A stretch of DNA of 34,184 nucleotides from Geotalea toluenoxydans JCM 15764 (GCF_001311985.1 NZ_BBCJ01000038.1:1-34184), one strand, 5' to 3'; shown: positions 24,487 to 34,133, numbered from the stretch's first letter. The notes: generated by a model from the sequence alone, not told the origin. Translations and numbers: made by a program.

Positions 24487-24505
24487 AAACAAAGGGAGTA
24501 TAGCC

Positions 24506-25036
24506 ATGGGAAAAGCCTCACGAAAACAAAACAGGATTAAGGAGGATGTACAGGTGATCGGTATGAAAAACATTCGAAGCAAAGGTTTACATCTGGGTAT
24601 TGTTGCCGGGATATTGGTTGTTCTGGGAGTGGCGACGGTATTTGCTCTGAACATACCTGGTTTCTCAAATGTCCAGAAGGTAAAGCCGGTAAATGGAGTG
24701 GTAAGCATCCCGGTGGCAAAGGTTTCAGACGGCAAGGCACATTTTTACCAGTTCAAGGATAGCGGCAAAGATATAAGCTTCTTTGTGGTCAAAGGCACTG
24801 ATGGCGCCATCCATACCGCCTTTGATACCTGCGATGTCTGTTACAAGGCAAAAAAGGGATATGAGCAGAAAGACGACTTTATGGTGTGCAAAAACTGTAG
24901 CCAACGCTTTGCCATTGCGAAAATAGGTCCGCACGCCATTGGCGGCTGCAATCCCACCTACCTCCCCAGCGCTTTTATCGGAGCAAACGTCATTGTCAAG
25001 GCAACCGATCTTCAATCCGGTGCAAAATACTTCTAA
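24506..25036 (+). CDS. DUF2318 (Fe-S/metal-binding) membrane protein
   Basis: 176-residue protein with one membrane helix (LGIVAGILVVLGVATVFAL) and an outward DUF2318 domain. Its cysteines lie in FDTCDVCYKAKKGYEQ, MVCKNCSQRF and IGGCNPTYLP, the family pattern. In the Campylobacter P19 iron-uptake locus a DUF2318 protein stands next to FtsX-type permeases and a LolD-type ATPase, as here. AAAGGGAG lies before ATG 24506. An ATG at 24563 could be an internal start that gives a shorter cytoplasmic tail. A role in metal reduction or transfer is inferred from context. Confidence 0.85.
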   Translation: MGKASRKQNRIKEDVQVIGMKNIRSKGLHLGIVAGILVVLGVATVFALNIPGFSNVQKVKPVNGVVSIPVAKVSDGKAHFYQFKDSGKDISFFVVKGTDGAIHTAFDTCDVCYKAKKGYEQKDDFMVCKNCSQRFAIAKIGPHAIGGCNPTYLPSAFIGANVIVKATDLQSGAKYF

Positions 25037-25048
25037 TCGGGATAGAAA

Positions 25049-26208
25049 ATGAAACTGCATACCATATCCATCAACAACCTTAAACGCCGGAAAACGAAAA
25101 TGGCTTTTCTCACCATCGGACTGATGGTGGGAATCGCCACAATTGTCACCCTCGTGACACTTACCCGGTCCATGTCCAGCGACATTGAGCGGAAGATGGA
25201 CGAATTTGGAGCCAACATCCTCATTACCCCCCAGAGTAACGGCCTCTCCATGAATTACGGCGGCATAAGCCTTGGGGGCGTCACCTTCGACCAGCGGGAG
25301 ATTGGCGAAGAGGATCTGGCCAGGATCAAAACCATCAAGAACAGCAAGAATATCTCTGCCGTTGCGCCAAAGGTACTGGGGGAATCAAGGTAGGTACCCA
25401 CGATGTGCTGCTGGTCGGAGTGGACTTTGACAGTGAATTGAAAATGAAACAGTGGTGGCAGATTTTTGGCGATGCCCCGAAGGCCGACAATGAAGTGTTA
25501 CTGGGAAGCGATGCCTCAAAGATCCTCGATGCTAGCTCCGGTGATACCATTCGGATCAAGGAGGAAACTTTCAAGGTTGCCGGAGTGCTTGACCAGACCG
25601 GTTCACAGGATGACTCTCTCGTCTTCGCCTCTCTTGGTAAAGCACAGAAAATTCTCGGCAAAGAAGGAAAGATTACCTTAGCGGAAGTGGCGGCTCTTTG
25701 CTCCGGGTGCCCCATTGGCGACATGGTAACCCAGATTGCCGAAAAGCTCCCCGATGCCAAGGTCTCGGCAATCCAGCAGGTGGTGGAAGGGCGCCTCAAG
25801 GCACTGGACCAGTTCAAACGGTTTTCCTATGCCATGGCAGGGGTAGTTGTTTTTATCGGTTCTCTGATTGTCTTTGTGACCATGATGGGAAGCGTCAATG
25901 AGCGCACGACCGAGATCGGTGTTTTCAGGGCGATAGGCTTTCGCAAGAGCCACATCATGCGGATCATCCTGCTGGAAGCAGTGCTTGTCAGCCTGCTGGC
26001 AGGAATCCTGGGCTATGCTGCCGGCATGGGGGGCGCCAAACTGGCTCTGCCTTTCATGGCTGAAAGCAAGAATGCACACCTAATCTGGGACAGTACTGTA
26101 GCTGCCGGTTCAATCGGATTAGCCGTAATGCTGGGCCTGCTGGCCAGTCTCTATCCAGCGCTGCATGCCAGCAAGATGGACCCGACCGAGGCGCTGCGGG
26201 CGCTGTGA
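25049..26208 (+). CDS. FtsX/MacB-type ABC transporter permease (frameshifted)
   Basis: Inner-membrane permease of about 387 residues. An N-terminal helix (TKMAFLTIGLMVGIATIVTLVTL) is followed by a large periplasmic domain (about 40-260) and three C-terminal helices. RTTEIGVFRAIGFRKSHIMRIILLEA is the signature FtsX loop, and ASLYPALHASKMDPTEALRAL is the usual end. One G is missing in a G-run near 25381; restored, it reads VLGGIKVGTHDVLLVG. The periplasmic domain has AALCSGCPIGDM, an unusual Cys pair. It lies between DUF2318 and the LolD-type ATPase, so it is probably mechanotransmitting and metal-linked. Confidence 0.87.
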
Positions 26209-26230
26209 AGTAAAACATAGATTCGAAATC

Positions 26231-26353
26231 TACCACTAAGGCACTAAGATCACGAAGAAATGCTAAAGGAAGGCATGTGTCGGTGAGTCCTTAACGAAAG
26301 AACAGTTCTTATCTGTTTGAATGGCACTTAGTGTCCTTAGTGTCTTAGTGGTG
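26231..26353. repeat. Inverted repeat element between FtsX and ATPase genes
   Basis: ACCACTAAGGCACTAAG (about 26232-26248) is mirrored by CTTAGTGTCTTAGTGGT-like sequence (about 26324-26352), which contains a triplicated CTTAGTG word. The intervening 75 nt carry no gene. This is a dispersed-repeat architecture and it splits a permease-ATPase pair. Confidence 0.65.
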
Positions 26354-26376
26354 AAAGCAGTACTGGAGAATGGAAA

Positions 26377-27050
26377 ATGGCACTTATTGAAATCACCAAT
26401 GTGAAGAAACACTACACCAGCGGAGAAGACGTTGTCGAAGCTTTGCGCGGTGTTGATATCAGCATAGAAGCCAGTGAATTTATCACCATAATGGGGCAGT
26501 CAGGCTCCGGTAAGAGCACCTTGCTCTCAGTTCTGGGAGGAATGAACCATCCGACTTCCGGAGATGTCGAGATGGCCGGCGTACGTCTTTATGACCTGCC
26601 AGGGGAAAAGCTGGCTGACTTCAGGGCACAAAACCTTGGGTTTGTTTTCCAATCATTTCACCTGATCCCGTACCTGACCGCTGCAGAGAATGTCATGCTG
26701 CCCTTAGCAATTGTCAAAATGGCTACCAATGCAAAGAGGGCCGCGGCCCGCCAAGCCCTTGAAAAGGTCGGTCTGGGGAACAAGCTTGGCCGGCTCCCCA
26801 ACCAATTATCCGGAGGCGAGCAGGAACGTGTTGCCATTGCCAGGGCTATTGTCAACAATCCGCATATACTTTTGGCTGATGAGCGACCGGCAACCTGGAT
26901 TCCAAGACCAGCGAAGAGGTCATGGCATTATTCAGGGAGTTGAATAATGCCGGACAGACAGTCGTGATGGTAACGCATAATGCTGAAAATGGGGCGTACT
27001 CTGACAGAACCATAAGCTTAAGGGACGGCATGGTTGTTGGTTCAGTTTGA
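26377..27050 (+). CDS. LolD/MacB-type ABC transporter ATP-binding protein (frameshifted)
   Basis: ATPase partner of the FtsX permease, about 224 residues. It has Walker A GQSGSGKST, Q-loop FQSFHLIPYLT, signature LSGGEQERVAIARA and, after correction, Walker B ADEPTGNLDSKT and the His in VMVTHNAE. One C is missing near 26884, inside the Walker B region. FQSFHLIPYLTAAENVMLPL and the DEPTGNLD form are typical of LolD/MacB. ATG 26377 has TGGAGAATGG upstream. The 168-nt gap from the permease is filled by a repeat, so cotranscription is likely but not certain. Confidence 0.87.
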
Positions 27051-27059
27051 GGTGGTCTA

Positions 27060-27482
27060 GTGAATCTGTTCCCTGTCAGAGACCTTGTCATTTTGGTGGT
27101 CTGTAGCAACCGGGATGTTCTAGAGGTTATAGAAAGGCTTTTGGGCCATTTGGAGATCAATGTCACATGCGTCATGAGCACGGATGCAGCGCTTGTCATG
27201 CTGCAGACTGAAACCTACAGCGCCATGATCAGCGATCACAAAATGAAAGACTTTAACGGGCGGGAATTCAGCCGGACGGTGCGGCAACTATTTCCTGCTC
27301 TCAACGTTGTGTTGTTTGAAGGTAACACCAGCTCACAGGTCATGGATCTGTTTTTGGACCCGGAAGTGTCGGAAATTTCGGAAGTACAAAACCAAGCTTG
27401 CAGTCTTGGGGACATGTTGATGAGCATTCTGAGGGGCGAAAGGGGAAAAACCTATCTTCTGAGGCAGACATCAACGAGATGA
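27060..27482 (+). CDS. Degenerate response-regulator receiver domain
   Basis: 140-residue stand-alone receiver-like protein. The fold is visible (LVILVVCSNRDVLEVIERLLG; SAMISDHKMKDFNGREFSRTV), and the phospho-acceptor Asp is kept in SDHKM. The acidic pair that binds Mg is replaced by Cys-Ser-Asn, and the conserved Lys near the end is missing. It has no output domain. It probably works as a non-phosphorylated or atypical adaptor. A GTG start at 27060 with GAGGTGG is used. It leads directly into flgC with a one-base gap. Confidence 0.65.
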   Translation: MNLFPVRDLVILVVCSNRDVLEVIERLLGHLEINVTCVMSTDAALVMLQTETYSAMISDHKMKDFNGREFSRTVRQLFPALNVVLFEGNTSSQVMDLFLDPEVSEISEVQNQACSLGDMLMSILRGERGKTYLLRQTSTR

Positions 27483-27498
27483 TATGGAGGGAAAACCA

Positions 27499-27918
27499 AT
27501 GGATGCCATGGAAATTAGTGCCTCTGCCTTGACCGCCGAAAGAACCCGGATGAACCTGATTTCATCTAACCTTGCCAACGCCAATTCCACCAGGACAGAT
27601 GAAGGTGGCCAATACCGACGCAAAGATGCGGTGTTTGCCACTGTTCTTGATGGTGCAAGCGCCAATATGGAGGGAGGGGCAGAGGTTATTGGAGTCGAGG
27701 TTGTCAATATTATTGAGGACCAGTCCCCCCCTCGGCTTCAATACGACCCTGGACACCCAGACGCAAGAGAGGATGGTTATGTTGCATATCCGAATGTCAA
27801 TATTGTTGAGGAAATGGCCGACATGGTGACTGCGACGAGAGCATATGAAGCGAATGCCACGGCTATGAAAGCTGGCATGGATATGCAGATGAAAGCCCTT
27901 GAGATCGGCTCAAAATGA
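27499..27918 (+). CDS. flgC: Flagellar basal-body rod protein FlgC (orphan copy)
   Basis: Proximal rod protein of the flagellar basal body, 139 residues, full length. The start MDAMEISASALTAERTRMNLISSNLANANSTRT is the highly conserved FlgC N terminus, and YPNVNIVEEMADMVTATRAYEANATAM is the C terminus. GGAGGG lies before ATG 27499. No flgB, fliE or other flagellar gene is near. It sits between a degenerate receiver and an M23 peptidase. It is likely a second or displaced copy. The export-type ends are intact, so it may still be secreted through the flagellar apparatus. Confidence 0.9.
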   Translation: MDAMEISASALTAERTRMNLISSNLANANSTRTDEGGQYRRKDAVFATVLDGASANMEGGAEVIGVEVVNIIEDQSPPRLQYDPGHPDAREDGYVAYPNVNIVEEMADMVTATRAYEANATAMKAGMDMQMKALEIGSK

Positions 27919-27958
27919 TCATGACTGGCTGGGCAAAGAGTATAAATCTGCGGAAGAC

Positions 27959-28530
27959 ATGAAAGTAATATTCGTTACAACGATCATGCTGTTACTTCTT
28001 CCGATTGTAGCACTGGCAGATACGCAGCTGCCGGTCCAGAACGGCGTCATCACTTCTGGTGTTGGCTGGCGACTCGATCCATTCGGTAGCGGAAGGGCCA
28101 TTTTGCACCATGGGATCGATATAGCCGTACCGGTCGGAACCCCTGTTCGTGCCACCCGCAAGGGTCAGGTTGTCTTTTCCGGCATACGTGGCGGATATGG
28201 ATCGACCGTTATAGTAGAACATGCCAATGTCGACCGTACCCTCTATGGTCACAACTCTTTGTTGCGTGTGAAGGCTGGCGAAATGGTCGAATCAGGTACG
28301 GTCGTGGCTTTTTCGGGCAACACGGGTAGATCCACAGGACCCATGTGCACTTCGAACAGCTGCCTAGCGGCCGCGCCCTAACAGAACAGGCTGAAACAGA
28401 AAATATTGAGATGCCCCAAATTGCTGCCAGTACTGATCAGCGATACAGGCTGGAACAACAGATGGATGAATCGGTGAGTTCCATCCTCAGGACCATCAAC
28501 AGGAACGGAACAGCAGGACAGGGCGGTTAA
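27959..28530 (+). CDS. M23-family peptidase (LytM-like), frameshifted
   Basis: Exported peptidoglycan endopeptidase of about 190 residues. The signal peptide (VIFVTTIMLLLLPIVALA) is followed by SGVGWRLDPFGSGRAILHHGIDIAVPVGTPV, which carries the zinc His and Asp. After correction of one missing C near 28340 the second motif reads STGPHVHFEQL, the HxH of M23. GNTGRS is also typical. The C-terminal 50 residues are helical. It follows flgC by 40 nt; wall hydrolases often help rod assembly through the peptidoglycan, so the pair may be functionally linked. The start at 27959 is chosen for the signal peptide. Confidence 0.82.
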
Positions 28531-28635
28531 GGCTTAGACCATCTAAGCAGGCTACTATCCACGAACAGAAGAAAGGCTGTAATGAGACCTGCTCAAAGTT
28601 GACGATTAACCGGAAAGACTCAGGATCACACATAA

Positions 28636-29764
28636 ATGCAAATTCAGAAGTTATCAATAACCCCATTACGCCCAATCATCCTGGCTTGCTTTCTTGTTTG
28701 CATAAGCCTTTTCCACTATCTGACACCGCTTCATCTCCCTTATCTTCACGATATTTTCCAGCGTCTCTACTATCTGCCGATAATCCTCGCTGCCCTATGG
28801 TTTGGGTTGCGTGGTGGGTTAATCTGCTCAATCCTTGTCAGCATTGCTTATGCACCGCATCTCCTTTTCCAGTGGGGCGGCCACCTGACCCTGGAAATGG
28901 AGAAATATCTTGAAATAATGCTGTATAACATTGTAGGGGGTGTGACCGGCCTGCTGTCCCAGCGGGAGCGGGAGCGCACAGTGGAGCTCCAGAAAACAGC
29001 CCGCGCTGGAGGAGTCATACCAGAAGCTGCAAAACCAATCTGAGCGTATCATAATCATCGAGGAACAGTTGCGACGGGCTGAGAAGCTGTCTACCTTGGG
29101 AGAAATGGCGGCGGTACTGGCCCACGAGATCCGAAATCCACTCGGTTCAATTCGTGGAACAGCCGAGATATTGAAGGACGACTACACGCCCGGTGACCCA
29201 AAACAGGAATTCATCGACATACAGATCAAGGAGACCGAGCGTCTGAACCGGGTGGTGGAGGATTTTCTCCATATGGCACGACCACAGCCAGCTGACATGC
29301 AGCTCTGTCCGATTCAGGAAGAATTGGAAACAATAGTGGCTCTGCTTTCCAATGACGCCAGGGGACGACAAATTTCACTTGTGCTGAAACCGGCATCCAC
29401 CCCTGTAATAATCAGTGCCGACGGTGAAAAGCTCCGACAGGCTTTTCTGAACATTATCATCAACTCCTTGCAGGCAACACCGACGGGGGGCAGCGTAACG
29501 ATAACGACAACACCCCATGAGACAGGCTCATGTGAAATCTGCTTCCGTGATAGCGGCCCAGGAATAGATGCAGAGACGATGAATCGCATTTTCGAGCCTT
29601 TTTTTACTACCAAACCGGATGGTACCGGTTTGGGCCTGGCTATTACCAGGAAGATCATTGAAAGTCATGGCGGAACAATGCAGGTGGAGAGTGAAGTTGG
29701 TCACGGAACTATAGTCAACGTCACCTTGCCGATGCAGAATGCTTCCGACGGGGGATTGCGGTGA
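28636..29764 (+). CDS. NtrB-type membrane sensor histidine kinase (frameshifted)
   Basis: Sensor kinase of about 376 residues. Three or four N-terminal helices (LRPIILACFLVCISLFHYL; LYYLPIILAALWFGLRGGLICSILVSIAY) form a DUF4118-like membrane sensor. A short coiled coil follows. The dimerisation box is AAVLAHEIRNPLGSIRG, with the phospho-accepting His. The ATPase domain has NIIINSLQATPTGG (N box), DSGPGID (G1) and GTGLGLAI (G2). One base is missing near 29006; restoring it gives ARALEESYQKLQNQSERI. The stop overlaps the next gene's GTG start by four bases. No periplasmic loop of size is seen, so the signal is probably felt within the membrane. Confidence 0.88.
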
Positions 29765-31119
29765 AAGGAAAGATTCTTGTAATTGATGACGACAATTCGC
29801 TACGGCGGGTGCTGGAATACAACCTCAAAGAGGAGGGTTATGAAGTCCAGGCTGCCTCATCGGGTGAGGAAGGCTTGTTTTTATTCGGACAATCTCAGCC
29901 TGACCTGGTTATTACCGATATGAAAATGTCGGGCATGGATGGACTGATGGTGCTCAAGTCAATAAAAGAGCGTTCACCGGAGACTTTGGTGATAATCATA
30001 ACCGCATTCGGAACGGTGAACATAGCAGTGGAGGCCATGAAAGCGGGGGCTTACGACTACATCACCAAACCCTTCAACAGGGATGAACTCAAACTGATTG
30101 TCCTGAAAGCGCTTCAGTTCAATGGGCTGGCTGAGGAGAACAAGCGGCTGAAGAGCCAGTTGTCGGATAAAACTGATTTTCGCACTATTATTGGCAATTC
30201 AAAAGAAATGGAGAAGGTTTTCGATGTGATTCGCAAGGTGGCCGACACTGAGGCTGCCATTTTGATTACAGGCGAATCCGGTACGGGAAAGGAGCTGGTT
30301 GCCCGCTCCATCCATGCTAACAGTTCAAGGAGAGAAGCTCCATTTATAGCCATCAACTGTGCAGCCATTCCCCGTGACTTGTTGGAGAGTGAACTTTTTG
30401 GCCACGTAAAAGGAGCATTTACCGGAGCACTGAGAGACAAAACCGGCAAATTTCAATTGGCGGATGGCGGAACACTTTTCCTTGATGAAGTCGGCGAACT
30501 TCCGCTGGAATTACAGCCAAAGTTGCTCAGGGCTCTACAGGAGAAGGAGATTGAACCTGTGGGAGGCACTAAGGTTCAGAAAATAGATGTCAGGGTGGTT
30601 TCAGCCACTAACGTCAATATAGACAAGGCTATAGCTAACGGTTCATTCCGTGAAGACCTTTATTACCGCCTGGCAGTCATACCGGTACACCTCCCCTCCC
30701 TACGCGAGCGGCGCAAAGACATCCCATTACTGATCAAATACTTTTGTGGCAAGCATGGCAGTGAGAATGTCACCCTCGAAAATAGCGCCCTTGAGGCTCT
30801 GGTGATGCATTCCTGGCCGGGAAACGTACGGGAGCTGGAAAATACCATCGAACGCCTTCTCATTATGCGAAACGGCGATATGATTTCTGTTGATGACCTG
30901 CCGGATAAACTTCGCGAGAAACGTGCTCAGGGGACAGCAGTAATAAAACTGCCCGATGAAGGGTATCCTCTTGAGCAATTGGAGAGGGAAGTGGTCGTTG
31001 CCGCCCTGGAACGCAGCTCATGGAATCAGACAGCGGCTGCCCGCTTCCTGAGAATTCCCCGGCATACGCTTATCTACCGAATAGAAAAATATGGCATTAC
31101 TCCGCCGGGTCAGAAATAG
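29761..31119 (+). CDS. Sigma-54-dependent response regulator, NtrC family
   Basis: Intact 452-residue activator. The receiver domain (1-120) has the acidic pair in VIDDDNS, Asp53 in ITDMKMSG and Lys in TKPFNRDE. The AAA+ domain has Walker A ITGESGTGKELVARSIH, the sigma-54 contact GAFTGALRDK and Walker B GGTLFLDEVGELPLELQ. The C-terminal Fis-type helix-turn-helix is NQTAAARFLRIPRHTLIYRIEKYGI. It is coupled to the kinase by overlap (GTG start in GTGA). Sigma-54-like promoters with shared upstream motifs lie before the HMA genes and after this gene, so it probably activates both metal operons. Confidence 0.95.
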   Translation: MKGKILVIDDDNSLRRVLEYNLKEEGYEVQAASSGEEGLFLFGQSQPDLVITDMKMSGMDGLMVLKSIKERSPETLVIIITAFGTVNIAVEAMKAGAYDYITKPFNRDELKLIVLKALQFNGLAEENKRLKSQLSDKTDFRTIIGNSKEMEKVFDVIRKVADTEAAILITGESGTGKELVARSIHANSSRREAPFIAINCAAIPRDLLESELFGHVKGAFTGALRDKTGKFQLADGGTLFLDEVGELPLELQPKLLRALQEKEIEPVGGTKVQKIDVRVVSATNVNIDKAIANGSFREDLYYRLAVIPVHLPSLRERRKDIPLLIKYFCGKHGSENVTLENSALEALVMHSWPGNVRELENTIERLLIMRNGDMISVDDLPDKLREKRAQGTAVIKLPDEGYPLEQLEREVVVAALERSSWNQTAAARFLRIPRHTLIYRIEKYGITPPGQK

Positions 31120-31196
31120 GCATGTTCCCCATTTTTTAAAAACCTTAATCTTTGTGGATAAAGGCCGAAAGGTATCTATGCATGGGCTGCAGTGAC

Positions 31197-31224
31197 GAAT
31201 ATTCCTACCTTGTGGGGAATATTC
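31197..31224. promoter_or_regulatory. Two tandem GAATATTC enhancer sites
   Basis: GAATATTC occurs at 31197-31204 and again at 31217-31224, exactly 20 bp apart. Each has GG or CC outside the core (GGGGAATATTCTCC in the second). They lie about 60-85 nt upstream of a sigma-54-like promoter, matching the set at 23463-23509. Confidence 0.7.
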
Positions 31225-31282
31225 TCCATGTCTTGACATTCCGACCGCAGTAATAAATCTGCAAAATCAGTAAGATATGAGT

Positions 31283-31298
31283 TGGCACAACCTGTGTA
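31283..31298 (+). promoter_or_regulatory. Sigma-54-like promoter for the efflux genes
   Basis: TGGCAC with a preceding T gives a perfect -24 element. The -12 reads TGT where TGC is expected, so this is a weaker match than at 23571. It lies 52 nt before the CusC-like start. Single-base error is possible here too. Confidence 0.5.
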
Positions 31299-31334
31299 AT
31301 TGTAACTGTATTGAATTTATGTTTGGGAGCTTCC

Positions 31335-32657
31335 ATGAAAACACTACACACGTTTGCTTTACTACTTCTATTGGCTGTTTCTCCAGCCATGGTGTGGGCG
31401 GAAGAGGGTAAGCCGCCTGCGAGGATCTCTCACGCCTCATCGCTTCCGCGCTTGATAAAAATCCGGAACTCAAATCTTCCCAGGCCCGCTGGCAGATGTT
31501 TGCCAATCGGGTCAAACAGGCGTCGGCCCTTGAAGATCCCATGTTCATGTTCAAACTGCAGAACCTGATGGCAAAGGAACCTTTTGCCTTCGATAAAGAC
31601 CCACAGACCTCCAAGGTAATCGGCATATCCCAACAACTTCCCTTTTGGGGCAAGCGCGCTATCAAACAGGAAGTGGCACAATATGAGGCGGAGTCATATA
31701 AATGGGCCATCGAAGAACGGAAACTTGAATTGGCCCGCATGGTGAAAGAGACCTATTACCAGATTTACGCCGTGGACAAGTTTCTACAGATCATCGACAA
31801 GAACCTGCAGATACTGACCGATTTCATCACCATTGCCGAGTCCAAGTATTCAGTCGGCCAGGGGGTGCAGCAGGATATTTACAAGGCGGGCTTGGAAAGA
31901 TCCAAAATGCTCGACATGCAGATAACCCTGAAACAGCAGCGAAGGAGCTTGGAGCGAATCTCAACTATCTTCTCTACCGGCCCGATACTACCCCCATTGG
32001 TAGAATCCCCGACTTCGATTTACCGAAACCGTCCCTGTCAGCCGAACAGCTGAAAGAAGCCGCTTTCGCCAAAAGGCCCCAGGTGAAGAGCCTGATCAGC
32101 CTGGCCAACAAGGGAGATGCCTCCCGCCGCCTGGCGCAAAAGGAGTACTACCCCGACTTCAATCTCTCCTTCGAATACATGTTCCGTGAGGCGGTAAATA
32201 CTGAAATGACAAAAGATCCGGGCGACAACATGTTTACCGTCGGCGTCACGTTTAACCTGCCACTGCAGCGTGAGCGCCGACAGGCCATGGTTGCTGAAGC
32301 GACTTCCGAGACGAACATGTCTTTGGAGGAGCTCAACGGCCTGAAGAACAGCATCACCTATTCCATTCATGATATTCTGGCCCAACTGGAACGGCGGCAG
32401 AAACTGGTTGAACTGTACAAGGGGGGATTATTCCCCAGGCTGAACAATCACTGGAATCGGCCATTATCAGCTACCGTGTAAACAAGGTGGACTTTCTCAC
32501 CCTGCTCGACGGGCGGGTCAACCTGTTCAATTACGAGCGGGAACTTTACGACTCCCAGGCTGAATACATGATGAAGCTGGCCCAGTTGGAAGCACTTGTC
32601 GGTGGTGAATTGCCGTGGCCGGCTGGCCAGACTCCAGCTTCAACTGCGGTCAAGTAG
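31335..32657 (+). CDS. CusC/TolC-type outer-membrane efflux protein (frameshifted)
   Basis: Outer-membrane channel of a tripartite efflux pump, about 441 residues after correction. It has a signal peptide ending VWAEE. The start of the mature protein reads EDLSRLIASALDKNPELKSSQARW, and PFWGKRAIKQEVAQYEAESYKWAIEE is typical of metal-efflux OEPs. Long helices then alternate with short strand segments. Single bases are missing near 31417, 31953 and 32435. The corrected end reads NKVDFLTLLDGRVNLFNYERELY. It is the first gene after the sigma-54-like promoter and is followed by the membrane-fusion partner. No lipobox Cys is seen, unlike CusC itself. Confidence 0.83.
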
Positions 32658-32713
32658 CCACCGACTGCATCCGTTCAGAACAGAAACAACTATCCATATA
32701 TCGAGGTACGACC

Positions 32714-34127
32714 ATGAGCCTGAACAAGAAAATTGCAATTCCGTTGATATTTTTGTTGATTGCCGCGGCAGCTGGCGGGGGGTGGTACCTGTGGCAGCAG
32801 AAGAGCGCTAAAACGTCGACTGGAAAGGATGCGAAGGTAGCTCAGGGCAAACAGCTCTATACCTGCTCAATGCACCCGTTTATCATCAAGGACAAACCGG
32901 GCACCTGCCCGATCTGCGGCATGGAACTGATCAAGAAGATCGATGGAGCGGCAGGCAGTGGGCCGATGACTGCGGAGCAAAAGCAGCAGGCAGAGATGAT
33001 CGGTCACGTCTCCCTTTCCCCGACCCAGAGGGTCATGGCCAATGTGGCTACCATAGAGGTCAGGCGGCAGGATTTGAACAAGGAAATAAATGCTGTCGGC
33101 ATCGTCCAGTTCGATCAGTCTCGCCAGGCCAAGGTCACTGCCTGGATAGGAGGAAGAATAGACAGGCTTTTTGTTGACACGGTCGGCTCTTGGGTAAGTA
33201 AGAGCAAGCCTGTTGCTGAAGTCTACTCCCCAGACTTAGTGGCGACCCAGCAGGAATATTTGCTGGCGGTGAAAAGTCGCGATCAGCTGAAGAATTCCCC
33301 CATTGCCTCCATCTCCCAGAATGGTGACGGGCTGGTGCAGTCGGCCAAGCAGCGGCTTTTGCTCTTTGGCGTCAGGGAAAACCAGATTGCCCAATTGGAG
33401 AAGGCAGGGAAGCCCAATATCCGCCTTCCCATCTACCACACCCTTTCCGATAGTGATCGAAAAGATGGTTCAGCAGGGGCAGTATGTCAATACCGGTGAT
33501 CAGCTGTTCAATATTGCCGACCTTTCCAATGTTTGGGTGGAAGTTGAGGTTTACGAGAATGAATTCCCCAATGTCCATATTGGACAGAGGGTGGAAATCC
33601 GTTCCCAGTCCTTCCCGGGCAAGTCGTTCAGTGGCAAGGTTTCCTACATCTACCCATTTCTCGATCCGAAAACGAGGACGGTGAAGGCTAGGGTGGAAAT
33701 GCCCAATCCCGGCATGAGGCTGAAACCTGACATGTTCGTCAACGCCATCATCAAGGTCCCACTGGGATCGGCCATTGTAGTTCCAGTCACCGCGGTACTT
33801 GATACTGGAACTCGTCAGGTGGTCTGGGTGGAAAGTTCACCGGGGATGTTCGAACCCCGTGATGTGAAGGTTGGACAGCAGACCGACGATAAAATCCAGA
33901 TCATATCAGGCATCAATCCGGGTGACAAAGTGGCGGTATCCGGCGGCTACCTGATCGATTCCGAGTCACAACTGAAAGGCGGCGGCGGTCAGGATCACAG
34001 CAAGCATACGGGCGGCAAGCCGGCTGCACCGGGACAGGCTCCGGCAGCAGGGGGGCATGAGGGGCATACGTCACAGCCCGCCTCCCCAGGGAAGAAACCT
34101 ATGAATATGGATGACATGAAAATGTAA
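32714..34127 (+). CDS. CusB-type membrane fusion protein with heavy-metal-binding domain (frameshifted)
   Basis: Periplasmic adaptor of a copper/silver-type RND efflux pump, about 470 residues. An N-terminal membrane anchor (AIPLIFLLIAAAAGGGWYLW) is followed by the heavy-metal-binding motif YTCSMHPFIIKDKPGTCPICGMEL. The adaptor body has VTAWIGGRIDRLFVDTVGSWVSKSKPVAEVYSPDLVATQQEYL and, later, IADLSNVWVEVEVYENEFP. The C-terminal tail is rich in His, Gly and Met (HEGHTSQ, MNMDDMKM). The frame changes near 33447 by a net of one base, with perhaps a few residues lost at the barrel-lipoyl join. The RND pump gene (cusA) is not in the window and may lie just beyond the end. Confidence 0.87.
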
Positions 34128-34133
34128 TGTTTA

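Noticed and set aside
28531..28547. Terminator after the M23 peptidase gene
   Set aside because: GCTTAG/CTAAGC forms a 6-bp hairpin but no T-run follows, so termination is not supported.
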